Numbered from the stretch's first letter, positions 38,512 to 47,373 are shown. The stretch: DNA of 64,000 bases from Bacteroidota bacterium (GCA_016711505.1 JADJSV010000008.1:1-64000); one strand, 5' to 3'. Program-made: numbers and translations. Notes: a model not told the origin generated them from the sequence alone.

Positions 38512-38564
38512 ATTATCATCGTTAAAAAATGCTCTGAAAAAGAGCATTTTTTAACGATGATAAT
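38512..38564. repeat. Sixth, divergent hairpin at the array end
   Basis: Arms of 24 bp (ATTATCATCGTTAAAAAATG then CTCT, and the exact reverse complement) with loop GAAAA. It keeps the AAATGCTCT/AGAGCATTT core of the other five hairpins, while the outer stem differs in sequence but still pairs completely. Confidence 0.92.
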
Positions 38565-38715
38565 TAAACATACATCTTCCTTTTTCACTAACATTACAAA
38601 AAAAATTGATCTCTGAAATGAGCCACTCACTCACATCAGCACCGACAAATCCCTCCTCCAACTAGACACCATACATTCAGTACTAAAAGAATCCTATTGG
38701 GCGAAAAATATTCCT

Positions 38716-39039
38716 TTGGAAATCCTCAAGCGGTCTATTGAGAATTCGATTTGCTTCGGCGTTTACATTGAAAAAGAACAAATTGGCTTCTGTCGGGTCA
38801 TTACAGACAAAGCAACTTTCGCTTATCTTGCCGATGTATTTATTGTCGAAAAACAAAAAAGCAAAGGTTATTCAAAGCAATTGATGAACGAAGTTATGGC
38901 ACATCCGGAGTTACAAGGACTTCGGAAATTTTTACTTGGAACTTTAGATGCACATGGACTTTACAAGAAGTATGGATTCAAAGAACTTGCAGTGCCTGAG
39001 CGAATGATGGAAATTTCGGTCAAAGACATTTATCGGTAA
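38716..39039 (+). CDS. GNAT family N-acetyltransferase, start unclear
   Basis: GNAT enzymes transfer an acetyl group from acetyl-CoA to an amine. The open frame from TTG 38716 gives 107 residues, with the acetyl-CoA region ADVFIVEKQKSKGYSKQLMN (a variant of the R/Q-x2-G-x-G/A loop) and the C-terminal HGLYKKYGFKEL strand. In-frame sequence upstream, from about 38617, also looks coding (STDKSLLQLDTIHSVLKESY WAKNIP, starting near 38635) and matches the usual N-terminus, but has no ATG, GTG or TTG before the TGA at 38614. So either a start was lost to an indel or the protein is short. It precedes the symporter by 9 bp. Confidence 0.75.
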   Translation: MEILKRSIENSICFGVYIEKEQIGFCRVITDKATFAYLADVFIVEKQKSKGYSKQLMNEVMAHPELQGLRKFLLGTLDAHGLYKKYGFKELAVPERMMEISVKDIYR

Positions 39040-39048
39040 ATAATTTTT

Positions 39049-40260
39049 ATGAAGAAAATAAATCTTACAACGCAGATCATCATCGGTCTCATTCTGGGAA
39101 TCATTCTTGGTGCATGGTATCGTGAAACATGGCCTGATCCTGCGAACATCACTCCGTTTGCAGAGAACATGCATTTACTGAGTGATATCTTTTTACGCCT
39201 GATAAAAATGATCATTGCACCATTGGTATTTTCATTGCTGCTTACCGGTATTGCAAAAGTTGGCGATTTTAATTCGGTTGGGAGAATTGGTTTGAAAACC
39301 ATGATCTATTTCACAGCTGCAACTATTATCGCTTTAGTTCTTGGACTTGTCATTGTAAATATCTTCGAACCCGGGAAAGCTTTACAAATGACAGAAGTTT
39401 CATCATCTGTTGTTCAGGCAAAGGAATTTAATGGAAAAGATTTCATCCAACATATTTTCCCCGAGAGCATCGTCGATGTAATGGCAAGAAATCAGATCTT
39501 GCCGATCATCATATTTGTTCTTTTTTTCGGAGTAGCGGTAGCATCCTTGAATGAAAAAGGTAAGATCATTGTAGATTTCTTTGATGCACTCTCACATGCC
39601 ATGTTAAAAGTAACAGGTTATGTGATGAAGCTTGCACCTCTTGCAGTATTCGGGAGCATGACAGCTATCATTGCAACAAAAGGATTAGGAATTCTTTCCG
39701 GATATGTTCAAGTCATTCTTTGTTTCTTTGGCGGATTGCTTTTTTTCATATTCGGAATTCTGATGGTGCTTTGTTATATTCTTAAAATCGATTTCAAAAA
39801 ATTATTCAATCACATAAAAGAACCAATGCTGCTTGCATTTTCTACAGCAAGCAGTGAAGCAGCAATGCCCAAAACAATTTTAGGTCTCGAACGATTTGGT
39901 TGTCCGCCGCGAATTGTAAGTTTTGTATTGCCACTCGGTTATTCATTTAACCTCGATGGATCGATAATGTATATGACTTTTGCAACAATGTCAATTGCCC
40001 AGGCATACGGCATCGAATTATCAATGTCTCAACAAGTGACCATGATGTTAATTCTTCTTGTTACCAGCAAAGGAATGGCAGGAGTACCACGAGCTTCACT
40101 CGTAGTGATCGCCGGAATGCTCCAGACTTTTTCGATTCCACAAGAAGGGCTTGCATTGTTACTCGCTATCGACTGGCTGCTCGACATGGGTAGATCAGCT
40201 ACGAATGTAATGGGGAATGCTGTTGCTACGGCAGTGGTTTCGAAGTGGGAAAAGGAATAA
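39049..40260 (+). CDS. Dicarboxylate/amino acid:cation symporter (GltP/DctA family)
   Basis: A 403-residue membrane protein of the DAACS family, which takes up glutamate, aspartate or C4-dicarboxylates with H+ or Na+. Visible are the first helices (IIIGLILGIILGAWYRETWP), the HP1 serine-rich hairpin (AFSTASSEAAMPKTI), the NLDGSIMYMTFATM helix-7 motif (usual N-x-D-G-T-x-M-x region) and the helix-8 block DWLLDMGRSATNVMGNAVAT. Length and motif order are normal. Substrate cannot be fixed; the Asp and Arg in DMGRSATNV suit acidic amino acids. Likely cotranscribed with the GNAT gene. Followed by a long hairpin. Confidence 0.92.
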   Translation: MKKINLTTQIIIGLILGIILGAWYRETWPDPANITPFAENMHLLSDIFLRLIKMIIAPLVFSLLLTGIAKVGDFNSVGRIGLKTMIYFTAATIIALVLGLVIVNIFEPGKALQMTEVSSSVVQAKEFNGKDFIQHIFPESIVDVMARNQILPIIIFVLFFGVAVASLNEKGKIIVDFFDALSHAMLKVTGYVMKLAPLAVFGSMTAIIATKGLGILSGYVQVILCFFGGLLFFIFGILMVLCYILKIDFKKLFNHIKEPMLLAFSTASSEAAMPKTILGLERFGCPPRIVSFVLPLGYSFNLDGSIMYMTFATMSIAQAYGIELSMSQQVTMMLILLVTSKGMAGVPRASLVVIAGMLQTFSIPQEGLALLLAIDWLLDMGRSATNVMGNAVATAVVSKWEKE

Positions 40261-40262
40261 CG

Positions 40263-40333
40263 TTAGTTCAAAGTTCAAAGTTGTCTTCGTAGGTTGCTAC
40301 GAAGACAACTTTGAACTTTGAACCTTGAACTAA
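40263..40333. terminator. Long hairpin after the symporter gene
   Basis: GTTAGTTCAAAGTTCAAAGT then TGTCTTCGTAG pairs with CTACGAAGACAACTTTGAAC and its continuation, around a GTTG loop. The right arm has one extra repeat of the AACTTTG word. It occupies the gap between convergent genes and probably acts as terminator for both. Confidence 0.7.
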
Positions 40334-41064
40334 CTACCGTCGATTTGCCTTCATCATCCTGTACACATCAAACTTCTGCTTTATATAAATACAGAAATCA
40401 TATTGTGAAGCTCGTTTGAGATAACTTTCGGATACATTTGAGAAAGAAATAAAATCTTCGAATTCATCATCATTCAAATTGATAATGTCGTGCGCTACAT
40501 AATTTACCGAAGTTGTTTTAACAATGCACGGCGTTTATCTTCATTTCTAAGTTGAGCATTGTGTCGCTTCGCTCTTTCAAGCGGACTGAACTGTTGATAG
40601 AGAAAAGTAATCGGACTGCTGAATGCATCAACTCCACTTAGTTCAAAGTCCTTTTTATTGTAACCGAGTTTCTCTATATCAGTGTATATTGCCTGCAGAT
40701 CCCGTGGTGAAAAAATTACGACTTCCTTTAACTGCCGATTCAACTTTACCATTGGAATATTCATAAAGTAATTCTGATGATATGCTGAATCCGTTAAAGT
40801 GATCTTCTGATATTCGTAACCTGTGCTGGCAATTAATAAAGTATCAGATTTTAGCAGATTCACCTCAAATGTTCCATCCACCTTCCCGAATGTACCTTGA
40901 GAGGTCCTGAGATTAATGATCATGAGGTCTTCCAGACGTAAGTCCGGATTTTGGGTATCATAGGCTTTTCCTTTCAAGGACACTGTAACTGAGTCAGAAT
41001 CAGCATTTACGGCAGTTGTCCAAGTAAGAAATGCAATGAAAACAGTAATAATTCGAATTATCAT
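40334..41064 (-). CDS. Exported protein with carboxypeptidase-regulatory-like domain, one frame break
   Basis: The first 186 codons begin with a signal peptide (IITVFIAFLTWTTAVNA) and then a carboxypeptidase-regulatory-like / TonB-plug-like beta-sandwich (LKGKAYDTQNPDLRLEDLMI, GTFGKVDGTFEVNLLKSDTL, STGYEYQKITL). The frame ends at 40504, but the next frame continues for about 55 codons with coding-like sequence (AHDIINLNDDEFEDFISFSN, YDFCIYIKQKFDVYRMM) to a TAG at 40334. A full protein of about 243 residues therefore seems intended. Such proteins are periplasmic in Bacteroidota; the function is unknown. The break is probably an indel near 40505. Confidence 0.7.
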
Positions 41065-41081
41065 AGGCGTAAATATAGAAA

Positions 41082-41108
41082 TTGATTCTATTTGATTTCT
41101 TATGTTTG
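41082..41108 (+). promoter_or_regulatory. Promoter of efp
   Basis: TTG (41082-41084) is followed after 16 bp by TATGTTTG (41101-41108), a full match to TAnnTTTG, 43 bp before the efp ATG. Confidence 0.5.
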
Positions 41109-41151
41109 CGTTCCGAAATTAAACTTGAAAATCAATAAAATATTATAAGAA

Positions 41152-41712
41152 ATGGCAAATACAGGAGATGTTAAAGTTGGAACGATCCTTCGCTATAATG
41201 GTGAATTGTGTCTTGTAACAGAATATATCCACAGAACACCGGGAAACTTACGTGCATTTTACCAGGCAAAGATGAAAAATCTGAAAAACGGTAAAGTTGT
41301 CGAAAACAGGTTTCGTGCAGGTGAAGAAGTTGATATCGCTCGTGTCGAATTTAAAGAACTTCAATTTATTTATCTTGAAGGTGACAGTCTGGTAGTGATG
41401 GACAATGAAACATTCGAGCAAGTATATGTTCCTGCTGAAATGTTTGGCGAAACAGCAAAACTTTTGAAAGAAGGTATGCTTGTGAAAGTCGCATTTGAAA
41501 ATGAAACTCCTATAGTAGGTGAAGGTCCGACATTCGTTGAACTTGAGATCACTTACACTGAACCCGGTGTAAAAGGTGATACTGCTACTAACACATTAAA
41601 ACAAGCAACTGTTGAAACAGGAGCAATTGTAAATGTGCCGCTTTTTGTAAATCAGGGTGAGATCATTAAAATTGATACACGTGACTGGTCTTATGCCGGT
41701 AAAGTAAAATAA
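41152..41712 (+). CDS. efp: Elongation factor P
   Basis: EF-P binds ribosomes stalled at polyproline and stimulates peptide bond formation. The 186-residue protein has the three beta-barrel domains: KOW-like domain I (residues 1-65), central OB domain (66-128, YLEGDSLVVMDNETFEQVYV) and C-terminal OB domain with TYTEPGVKGDTATNTLKQAT, the family signature. At the tip of the domain I loop the sequence is HRTPGNLRAFYQAK: Asn32 stands where E. coli has the modified Lys34, and the nearest basic residue is Arg34. No epmA or earP gene is in the window. Length normal, frame intact. Confidence 0.96.
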   Translation: MANTGDVKVGTILRYNGELCLVTEYIHRTPGNLRAFYQAKMKNLKNGKVVENRFRAGEEVDIARVEFKELQFIYLEGDSLVVMDNETFEQVYVPAEMFGETAKLLKEGMLVKVAFENETPIVGEGPTFVELEITYTEPGVKGDTATNTLKQATVETGAIVNVPLFVNQGEIIKIDTRDWSYAGKVK

Positions 41713-41728
41713 TTTATATTTCAAAAAT

Positions 41729-41780
41729 TGCACTACATAAAATTTATTCAAACATGTCTAAATTTCTGTAGTGCATTTTT
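41729..41780 (+). terminator. Possible terminator of efp
   Basis: TGCACTACA (41729-41737) pairs exactly with TGTAGTGCA (41767-41775), followed by five T. The 29-base loop is long, so strength is uncertain. Confidence 0.5.
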
Positions 41781-41851
41781 AGGTTTTTGTTAAGTATATT
41801 TTAATTTAAGTTTTTTACCTTCAATTGTATAATGAAATAAACTCAAAATAC

Positions 41852-43265
41852 ATGAAATATTTTTATATAAAAAATTCTCATTTTAGTTTCCATATGTTTC
41901 ATTTCTAGTAATTATACTTACGCATCTCATTCCGCTGGAGGATATATAATCTATAAATATTTATCTCCCAATACATATGAATTAAAATATACAATGTTCA
42001 GGGACTGCGGTGGTATTCAGGAACCTGATTCTCTGGAAATTAATATTTCTAACAGTTGCGGATTTCCAATTAGCAATATCTATTTGAATAAAATTGATTC
42101 AGGCTTTCAGGTTCCAATGCTATGTACAAGTTCTACAATTTGCAATGGCGGATTCAATTATGGAGTCGAAAAATATACTTATAAAGATACGATTTTATTA
42201 CCGGGTCAATGCTCTTGGACTTTTTCTCATTCAGAAAATTCCAGACCTCAGGCAATCTCTACAATATTGGATCCTGGCGCTACTTCTATGTATGTTTATA
42301 GTATATTACATAATACAAATTTCGCTGCTAATAATTCAGCTGATTTTGCTAACGATCCAATATTCAATTTGACAATTAATCAACTAAATACATTAGAAGC
42401 TCATGCTTTTGATTCGGATGGAGACTCTCTAAGTTTTGAATTAGTTAGCCCAAGAACTGGGTCCAATTCAACAGATGTTGTGTCCTTTCTAAACAACTAT
42501 ACTTTTGATCAGCCATGCAACTCCCTCATTTATGGTTTTGATACTCAGACAGGTAATTTTTTATTACGACCAACAGTTTTAGATATTGGAATTTATGCAT
42601 ACAGAATAAATGAATATAGAAATCATATTTTAATCGGACAAGTTCAGGTTGATATGTTATTTGAAATAAAGAACTTTCCCAATATGATACCCAATTTACT
42701 TGATATAAATGGACAATTTACTCTTGATACAACTTTAACACCTGGAATAGAAGCATGCTTTTCTCTATATTCAAGTGATTTAAATTATTCAGACACCACA
42801 ATCATTATTGATGCCGCTATCTTACCTATAGGAATGACAGTAAATCATACAGGAGGCAGGAGAGATACTGCAGTTATTTGCTGGACACCCAGTTTATCAG
42901 ACACTGTAGTCAATCCGACTAATTATATATTTTATGCAAATGATAACGCTTGTCCTTATAGTGGTGTTTCAGCCTTTTGGTTAATGCTGAATGTTTCACC
43001 TACTTCAAGTATAAATAAACCACAAATTGCAGAAACATCTGTGTTTCCAAATCCTTTTAATAACAATATTAATATAGAGACAAAAGGAAATGTTTCTGTA
43101 GAAATAAATTTGTTCGACATGCAAGGCAGGTGTATTTTAAAAGAAAAGTCGCATATAAAGAATACCGTTTTAGATTCAGATCATATAGAAAATGGAGTTT
43201 ATATATTAAGTATTACTGAAACTCAAACCGGTAATGGATATCATTTAAAAATGTTAAAACAGTAG
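41852..43265 (+). CDS. Secreted protein with T9SS sorting domain, frame break in the signal peptide
   Basis: The open frame seen from 41994 lacks a start, but ATG 41852 begins a signal peptide whose frame is lost in an A-run at 41868-41874. Removing one A gives KILILVSICFISSNYTYASH running into HSAGGYIIYKYLSPNTYELK, the known start of a Bacteroidota surface-protein domain that continues with FRDCGG. The body (about 470 residues in all) has a cadherin/Ig-like look (LEAHAFDSDGDSLSFELVSP), and the end is a type A T9SS tail (TSVFPNPFNNNINIETKG, NGVYILSITETQTGNGYH). Surface adhesion is plausible. The poly-A break may be a sequencing error or a phase-variable tract. Confidence 0.72.
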
Positions 43266-43298
43266 ATTTATCATAACGTTCTAAGGCATATTATAGAC

Positions 43299-43766
43299 TT
43301 GAAAAACCAAAGCAAAAAACCAAATTCATTTATCACTCAACCTACTTATCCTGGTGGGGCAAAAGCATTGAATGAATTCATTGCATCGAATTTGAAATAT
43401 CCTGAAGAGGCTTTGAAAAATCAAATCCAGGGAACAGTATCTGTCGACTTTGACATTGATGTATTCGGAGTGGTTTCCGGAGCAAAGATAAAACATGGCA
43501 TTGGTTATGGTTGCAATGAAGAAGCTATCAGACTCATTTCTTTGTTGAAATTTTCAAAACGAAAATACCAGGGCGTCCGCGTAGTTTTTCATAGAAACCT
43601 GAACATTCAATTCAAACTGAACACTGCTTCTAAACCTGTTGATCCGAAAGAGACTCAACCTCTGAAAATCAACTATACTACTACTCCATCATCTGATAAG
43701 AATTCAGATAAATCAAATGTGATCACAATTTCGGTCAACCTGAATCCGGATCAACCTTCAAGCTGA
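43299..43766 (+). CDS. TonB C-terminal domain protein
   Basis: A 155-residue protein whose middle part (about 15-105) is a TonB/TolA C-terminal domain: TQPTYPGGAKALNEFIASNL-like start, KYPEEALKNQIQGTVSVDFD and GCNEEAIRLISLLKFSKRKY. In Bacteroidota this domain links the inner-membrane ExbBD motor to outer-membrane receptors, but normal TonBs have an N-terminal membrane helix and this one has none, nor a signal peptide. The start used is TTG 43299; an upstream extension was not found. The last 40 residues are Ser/Pro/Lys-rich. It may be a soluble stand-alone relative. Located 33 bp after the T9SS gene. Confidence 0.75.
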   Translation: MKNQSKKPNSFITQPTYPGGAKALNEFIASNLKYPEEALKNQIQGTVSVDFDIDVFGVVSGAKIKHGIGYGCNEEAIRLISLLKFSKRKYQGVRVVFHRNLNIQFKLNTASKPVDPKETQPLKINYTTTPSSDKNSDKSNVITISVNLNPDQPSS

Positions 43767-43849
43767 GAAAAGTTTTTTCGCCAAAATAATTTACTTTTTG
43801 CATTTTCATTAGACGGATTTTTTTACATTTATCGTAAATCTGACCGGAT

Positions 43850-45633
43850 ATGAAATTAACGTTTACTGCATTTTTACTTTTCATCACAGCAAGTTGTTTT
43901 GCACAAACAATCCCATTAAACAGAACATTTAACTGACCAATAGCGGTTATCAGGGAAACTATTTACGAAATGCAACAGTAATTGATTTTTTAACTGTAGG
44001 TGGAGTCGCTGATGGGTTGACTGACAATTCAGTTGCACTTCAAAATGCAATTGCGAATGCTCCAAAACCTGTTGTCATTTATTTTCCCGGTGGAAACTAT
44101 TTATTTAATTCTTCAATAAATCTTCCCGACAGTACGATCCTGCGTGGCGCCACTTCAGATTCAACAAATCTTCTTTTTGATTTTAGCGGAGCAATTGGAA
44201 ATGGAATTAATATTTCCGGCACTACCGGTCCGACTTTTACAAATGTTACATCAGGTGCAGAACGATTCAGCAATTCAATAGTTGTTGATGATGCAACTTT
44301 ATTCTCTGTTGGTGATTATGCAGAGATCATGCAGACAAATGGAACATGGGATACACAGCCGGTCAGTTGGGCAGATAATTCCATAGGACAGATCGTTCGA
44401 ATTTCAGCAATCAGTTCGAACACTCTTACATTTGATGAAGTATTGCGAATCAATTATGATTATTCACTCAATCCACGAATCAGAAAGATCATTCCAAAAA
44501 TTCAGGTTGGATTAGAATGTCTGAAAATAGAACGGCTTGATGATGTTGCTGTAGGAGTTTGTTTCAATGTCAATCTTTCCTATGCAGCTCAATGCTGGAT
44601 AACCGGTGTTGAAATTGGTACAAGTATCGGAAGTCATATTGAAATAGATGCTTCTACAAACATCACTGTTTCCCGCAGCTATATTCACGACAATTTTGCC
44701 TATGACGGAACATCTACACATGGCTACGGGATCACTTTGTTTGGTCACACAGGACAATGCAGAATTGAAAATAACATAATGCGCCATCTTCGCCATTCGT
44801 TCTCATTACAATGTGGCGCGAATGGAAATGTAGTTGCATATAATTATTCCACAGAACCGAATCGTTCAGAGTTTCCTGCAGATTTCGGAGCAGATATTTC
44901 AATGCATGGTCATTTCAGTTATGCAAATTTGTTTGAAGGAAATATAGTACAGAACATTCAGATCGATCAGACATGGGGACCATCCGGACCATTGAATACT
45001 TTTTTCAGAAACCGTGCAGAGTTGTATGGCTTATTGATGACGTCAGGAACAGTACAAAGTGATTCGATTAATTTTGTTGGCAATGAAGTTTCCAATATTG
45101 GACCATTCCTTGGCAATTATTCTCTTGCCGGTTCCGGTCATTTTGAATTTGCAAATAACATCAGAGGAACGATCACGCCATCAGGAACCATCCCACTTCC
45201 TGACACATCATATTATCTCGACAGCATACCTGATTTCTGGACAAGTTCTATCTTCCCGACAATCGGTGATCCAAGTCCGATTGGTTCAGGTAGTATCCCT
45301 GCGAAGGATAGGTTTAACAGTGGAGCATATCTGGCACCTTGTGTGGAGAATGTGAATACAGCGATTGCAAATTATTTTAACTCACAATTATTTCACATTT
45401 ATCCAAACCCATTTGATTCAGAAATATCTATATTTTCTGAAATTAATAAGAATGACAGAATCGAAATAAGCATCACAGATATAAGTGGAAAAACCGTTTT
45501 TGAAAAAGAAAATATTTTTAAACTTTCTGATCGCCCATTTCAAATTTCAACAAAAGATCTTGCACCTGGAATTTACATAGTTAGAATTCTTAACAATAAT
45601 TCATGGTTCAGCCAAAAGATCATTAAATATTAA
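43850..45633 (+). CDS. Secreted right-handed beta-helix (pectate-lyase-like) protein with T9SS tail, one frame break
   Basis: ATG 43850 starts a signal peptide (LTFTAFLLFITASCFAQ); the frame is lost near 43933 and resumes as SGYQGNYLRNATVIDFLTVG. One missing base (for example a G after AACTG) would join them into a protein of about 595 residues. The N-terminal domain GGVADGLTDNSVALQNAIAN with VIYFPGGNYLFNSSINLPDS is a pectate-lyase-3 / GH28-GH55-type parallel beta-helix start, and repeated turns follow (NITVSRSYIHDNFAYDGTST, HGYGITLFGHTGQCRIENNI). A type A T9SS tail ends it (LFHIYPNPFDSEISIFSE, GIYIVRILNNNSWFSQKII). It probably acts on an extracellular polysaccharide; substrate unknown. Confidence 0.8.
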
Positions 45634-45685
45634 TTCCCGTTTTTATTCTACAAATTTAATTAAGATCAATTATCGTATTTTCAAT

Positions 45686-46054
45686 ATGAAAAAGTTTGAA
45701 GATTACCATTGGCACGATTCAATTGTACACAATATTGCACTAGACAGAAGTAACCCGGGATATAATGATACTCTTGAATTAGAAGTTGAATTTTACCATG
45801 AAGATAAAAGGTCAAAATTAATATTTGAAGATCTAAGATATTTAAAAATGGATTTGAATTTTGGTATCGTTGCAAATGAAACGATATTAGATGCGATGGA
45901 GCTTGAAAATTCAGATGAGGATCTTAAGAATTTCTATAGCAGTTGGAATGGACTTTTTGATGATATAAAACTAAGAGTATTTTTAATAGACCTGAATTCA
46001 ACAGGTAGTAAAATTAAAATAATCTGTGAATCATTTAAAGTAATATGTACCTAA
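45686..46054 (+). CDS. Small cytoplasmic protein of unknown function
   Basis: A 122-residue acidic protein (MKKFEDYHWHDSIVHNIALD...) without signal peptide or membrane helix. The start HWHDSIVHNI and the alternating beta pattern (LELEVEFYHEDKRSKLIFED, IKLRVFLIDLNSTGSKIKII) resemble small immunity-type or DUF-family proteins, but none is firmly recognised. It stands alone, followed by the nested hairpin region, which makes a recent or mobile origin conceivable; base composition looks a little more AT-rich than neighbours by eye. Confidence 0.6.
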   Translation: MKKFEDYHWHDSIVHNIALDRSNPGYNDTLELEVEFYHEDKRSKLIFEDLRYLKMDLNFGIVANETILDAMELENSDEDLKNFYSSWNGLFDDIKLRVFLIDLNSTGSKIKIICESFKVICT

Positions 46055-46154
46055 TATTTTTATCCATTATACGGTATTAATTTAATATGTAAGGAGTCAA
46101 TACGTAAGAAAGTGCTATTGAATATAAATCAATTTGAAAAATGATCCCTTAATA

Positions 46155-46312
46155 ACCAAAAAGATCCCTAAAGGGATGACACCAGCATGTTTTCGGTTTT
46201 GCGAGAGCGGAAGTCGTGAAAGAAATTTTGCCTTTGGCAAAATTTCTTTCACGACTTCCGCTCTCGCACCATTAGATAGGGCATACGTCATCCCTTTAGG
46301 GATCTTTTTGGT
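46155..46312. repeat. Nested double hairpin element
   Basis: Outer arms of 26 bp (ACCAAAAAGATCCCTAAAGG GATGAC at 46155-46180 and its exact reverse complement at 46287-46312) enclose an inner hairpin with 33-bp perfect arms (46200-46232 starting TGCGAGAGCGGAAGTCGTGA, and 46236-46268) and a 3-base TTT loop. Within the outer arms CCCTAAAGGG is itself a short palindrome. Between outer and inner arms are two unpaired stretches of about 19 bases. No transposase or long ORF is present. Confidence 0.93.
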
Positions 46313-46675
46313 AATAAAGTCCAACTGTATGACTTAATAAATTTTTTAATCCATTAAAACTTAAAAAAAATCTCTTATTACGCCACACGAAGCAAAAATA
46401 TTAAGAACGCAATTACTAATCTTTTAAAATTTTACTTAAAAGACGGAGTTTCAATGAGGCATTTTTAATTTTATCTCCATGAGAATAAATATGCGTGATA
46501 ATGAAAAAGTATAGTTCGCAGCCCTGTATCATCCGATGTCATACTTCGGAATTTACTGCTGAACACTTAAACAATTTTTATATTATTTTGACTAAAAAAA
46601 AGGGATCAAAAATGCTTCACAACACCTTAAACCCCTTAAATTCTTTTTATCGTACACTCAAATTACAAAATACCC
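46313..46675. other. AT-rich gap without a convincing gene
   Basis: About 360 bp after the nested hairpin. A 67-codon frame at 46495-46698 exists but has no family resemblance and runs over the end of the hydroxylase gene, so it is not accepted. The text ACACCTTAAACCCCTTAAAT near 46620 resembles the short repeats at 53906-53941. Confidence 0.5.
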
Positions 46676-47305
46676 TTACTGATCCGCCGACTTCTTAAAA
46701 TCAGATCTGAAAATATAATCCCAGATCTTCGAGCTTACTCCATACCCATGATCCATATCTTTATAATGATGGAGCATGTGATGATGTTTTAAATTCAACC
46801 AGAATTTGCTTTTGAAATTATAATGATGGATGGCATAATGAACCATGTCATAGAATAAATATCCTGCAAGAAAGCCCATAAAGAAAGGCGCAACTAATAC
46901 CGGACCGATTGCTAATTTAAACAAATAGAAAAACAATGCTGACAACGGAATTGAAACTGTTGGAACCATTACGAGTCTTTTGCTGTCACTCGGATAATCA
47001 TGATGAACACCGTGGAAAATGAAATGCAACCTAGCTCCTATTTTTCCCGGAGGTAACCAATGAAACACAAACCGATGCAGAACATATTCTGTCAGGGTCC
47101 AGATAAAAAGGCCAAGCATTATATAACCAAAAATTGACAGAACAGATAGATGATATACGAATATCGACTTATAGCCGAAGTATCCGATCACAGGAAGAAA
47201 GATGAAAAGAGGAACTGAATAGTGAATGTGGGATAATTTCTCTAGAAAGCCATTCTTGAACATTCTGACCGTTTCGTCTTTATTGCTGATAAAGTTTTTA
47301 GCCAT
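46676..47305 (-). CDS. Fatty acid hydroxylase / sterol desaturase family protein
   Basis: A 209-residue integral membrane di-iron enzyme. The histidine boxes are complete: HRFVFH (near residue 77), HGVHHDYP (near 95), HYAIHH (near 156) and HHHMLHH (near 172), between hydrophobic helices (VPLFIFLPVIGYFGYK, LSIFGYIMLGLFIWTLTEYV). The pattern and size match the fatty acid 2-hydroxylase branch, which in Bacteroidota would hydroxylate the acyl chain of sphingolipids or other membrane lipids. The exact substrate is inferred. Single gene on the minus strand; frame intact. Confidence 0.88.
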   Translation of the reverse strand: MAKNFISNKDETVRMFKNGFLEKLSHIHYSVPLFIFLPVIGYFGYKSIFVYHLSVLSIFGYIMLGLFIWTLTEYVLHRFVFHWLPPGKIGARLHFIFHGVHHDYPSDSKRLVMVPTVSIPLSALFFYLFKLAIGPVLVAPFFMGFLAGYLFYDMVHYAIHHYNFKSKFWLNLKHHHMLHHYKDMDHGYGVSSKIWDYIFRSDFKKSADQ

Positions 47306-47373
47306 ACGAGATAGAATTGAGCTGCGAAGTTAGATAAAAAGTCAGTAGAATGACTGTTATAAAATGGGAATTT

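Noticed and set aside
37404..38564. CRISPR array
   Set aside because: The period is about 220 bp and the sequence between hairpins is itself conserved from unit to unit; there are no unique spacers and no cas genes.
37404..38564. Retron or diversity-generating retroelement RNA region
   Set aside because: No reverse transcriptase gene or variable-repeat target is present in the window, and the repeats are nearly identical rather than adenine-mutated.
46155..46312. Insertion sequence
   Set aside because: No transposase frame and only about 158 bp long; at most a non-autonomous element.
46134..46337. Two overlapping 67-69-codon frames on opposite strands
   Set aside because: They are translations of the nested hairpin itself, hence the mirrored protein texts; not genes.
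46495..46698. 67-codon frame before the fatty acid hydroxylase gene
   Set aside because: No recognisable features and it overlaps the convergent hydroxylase 3' end.
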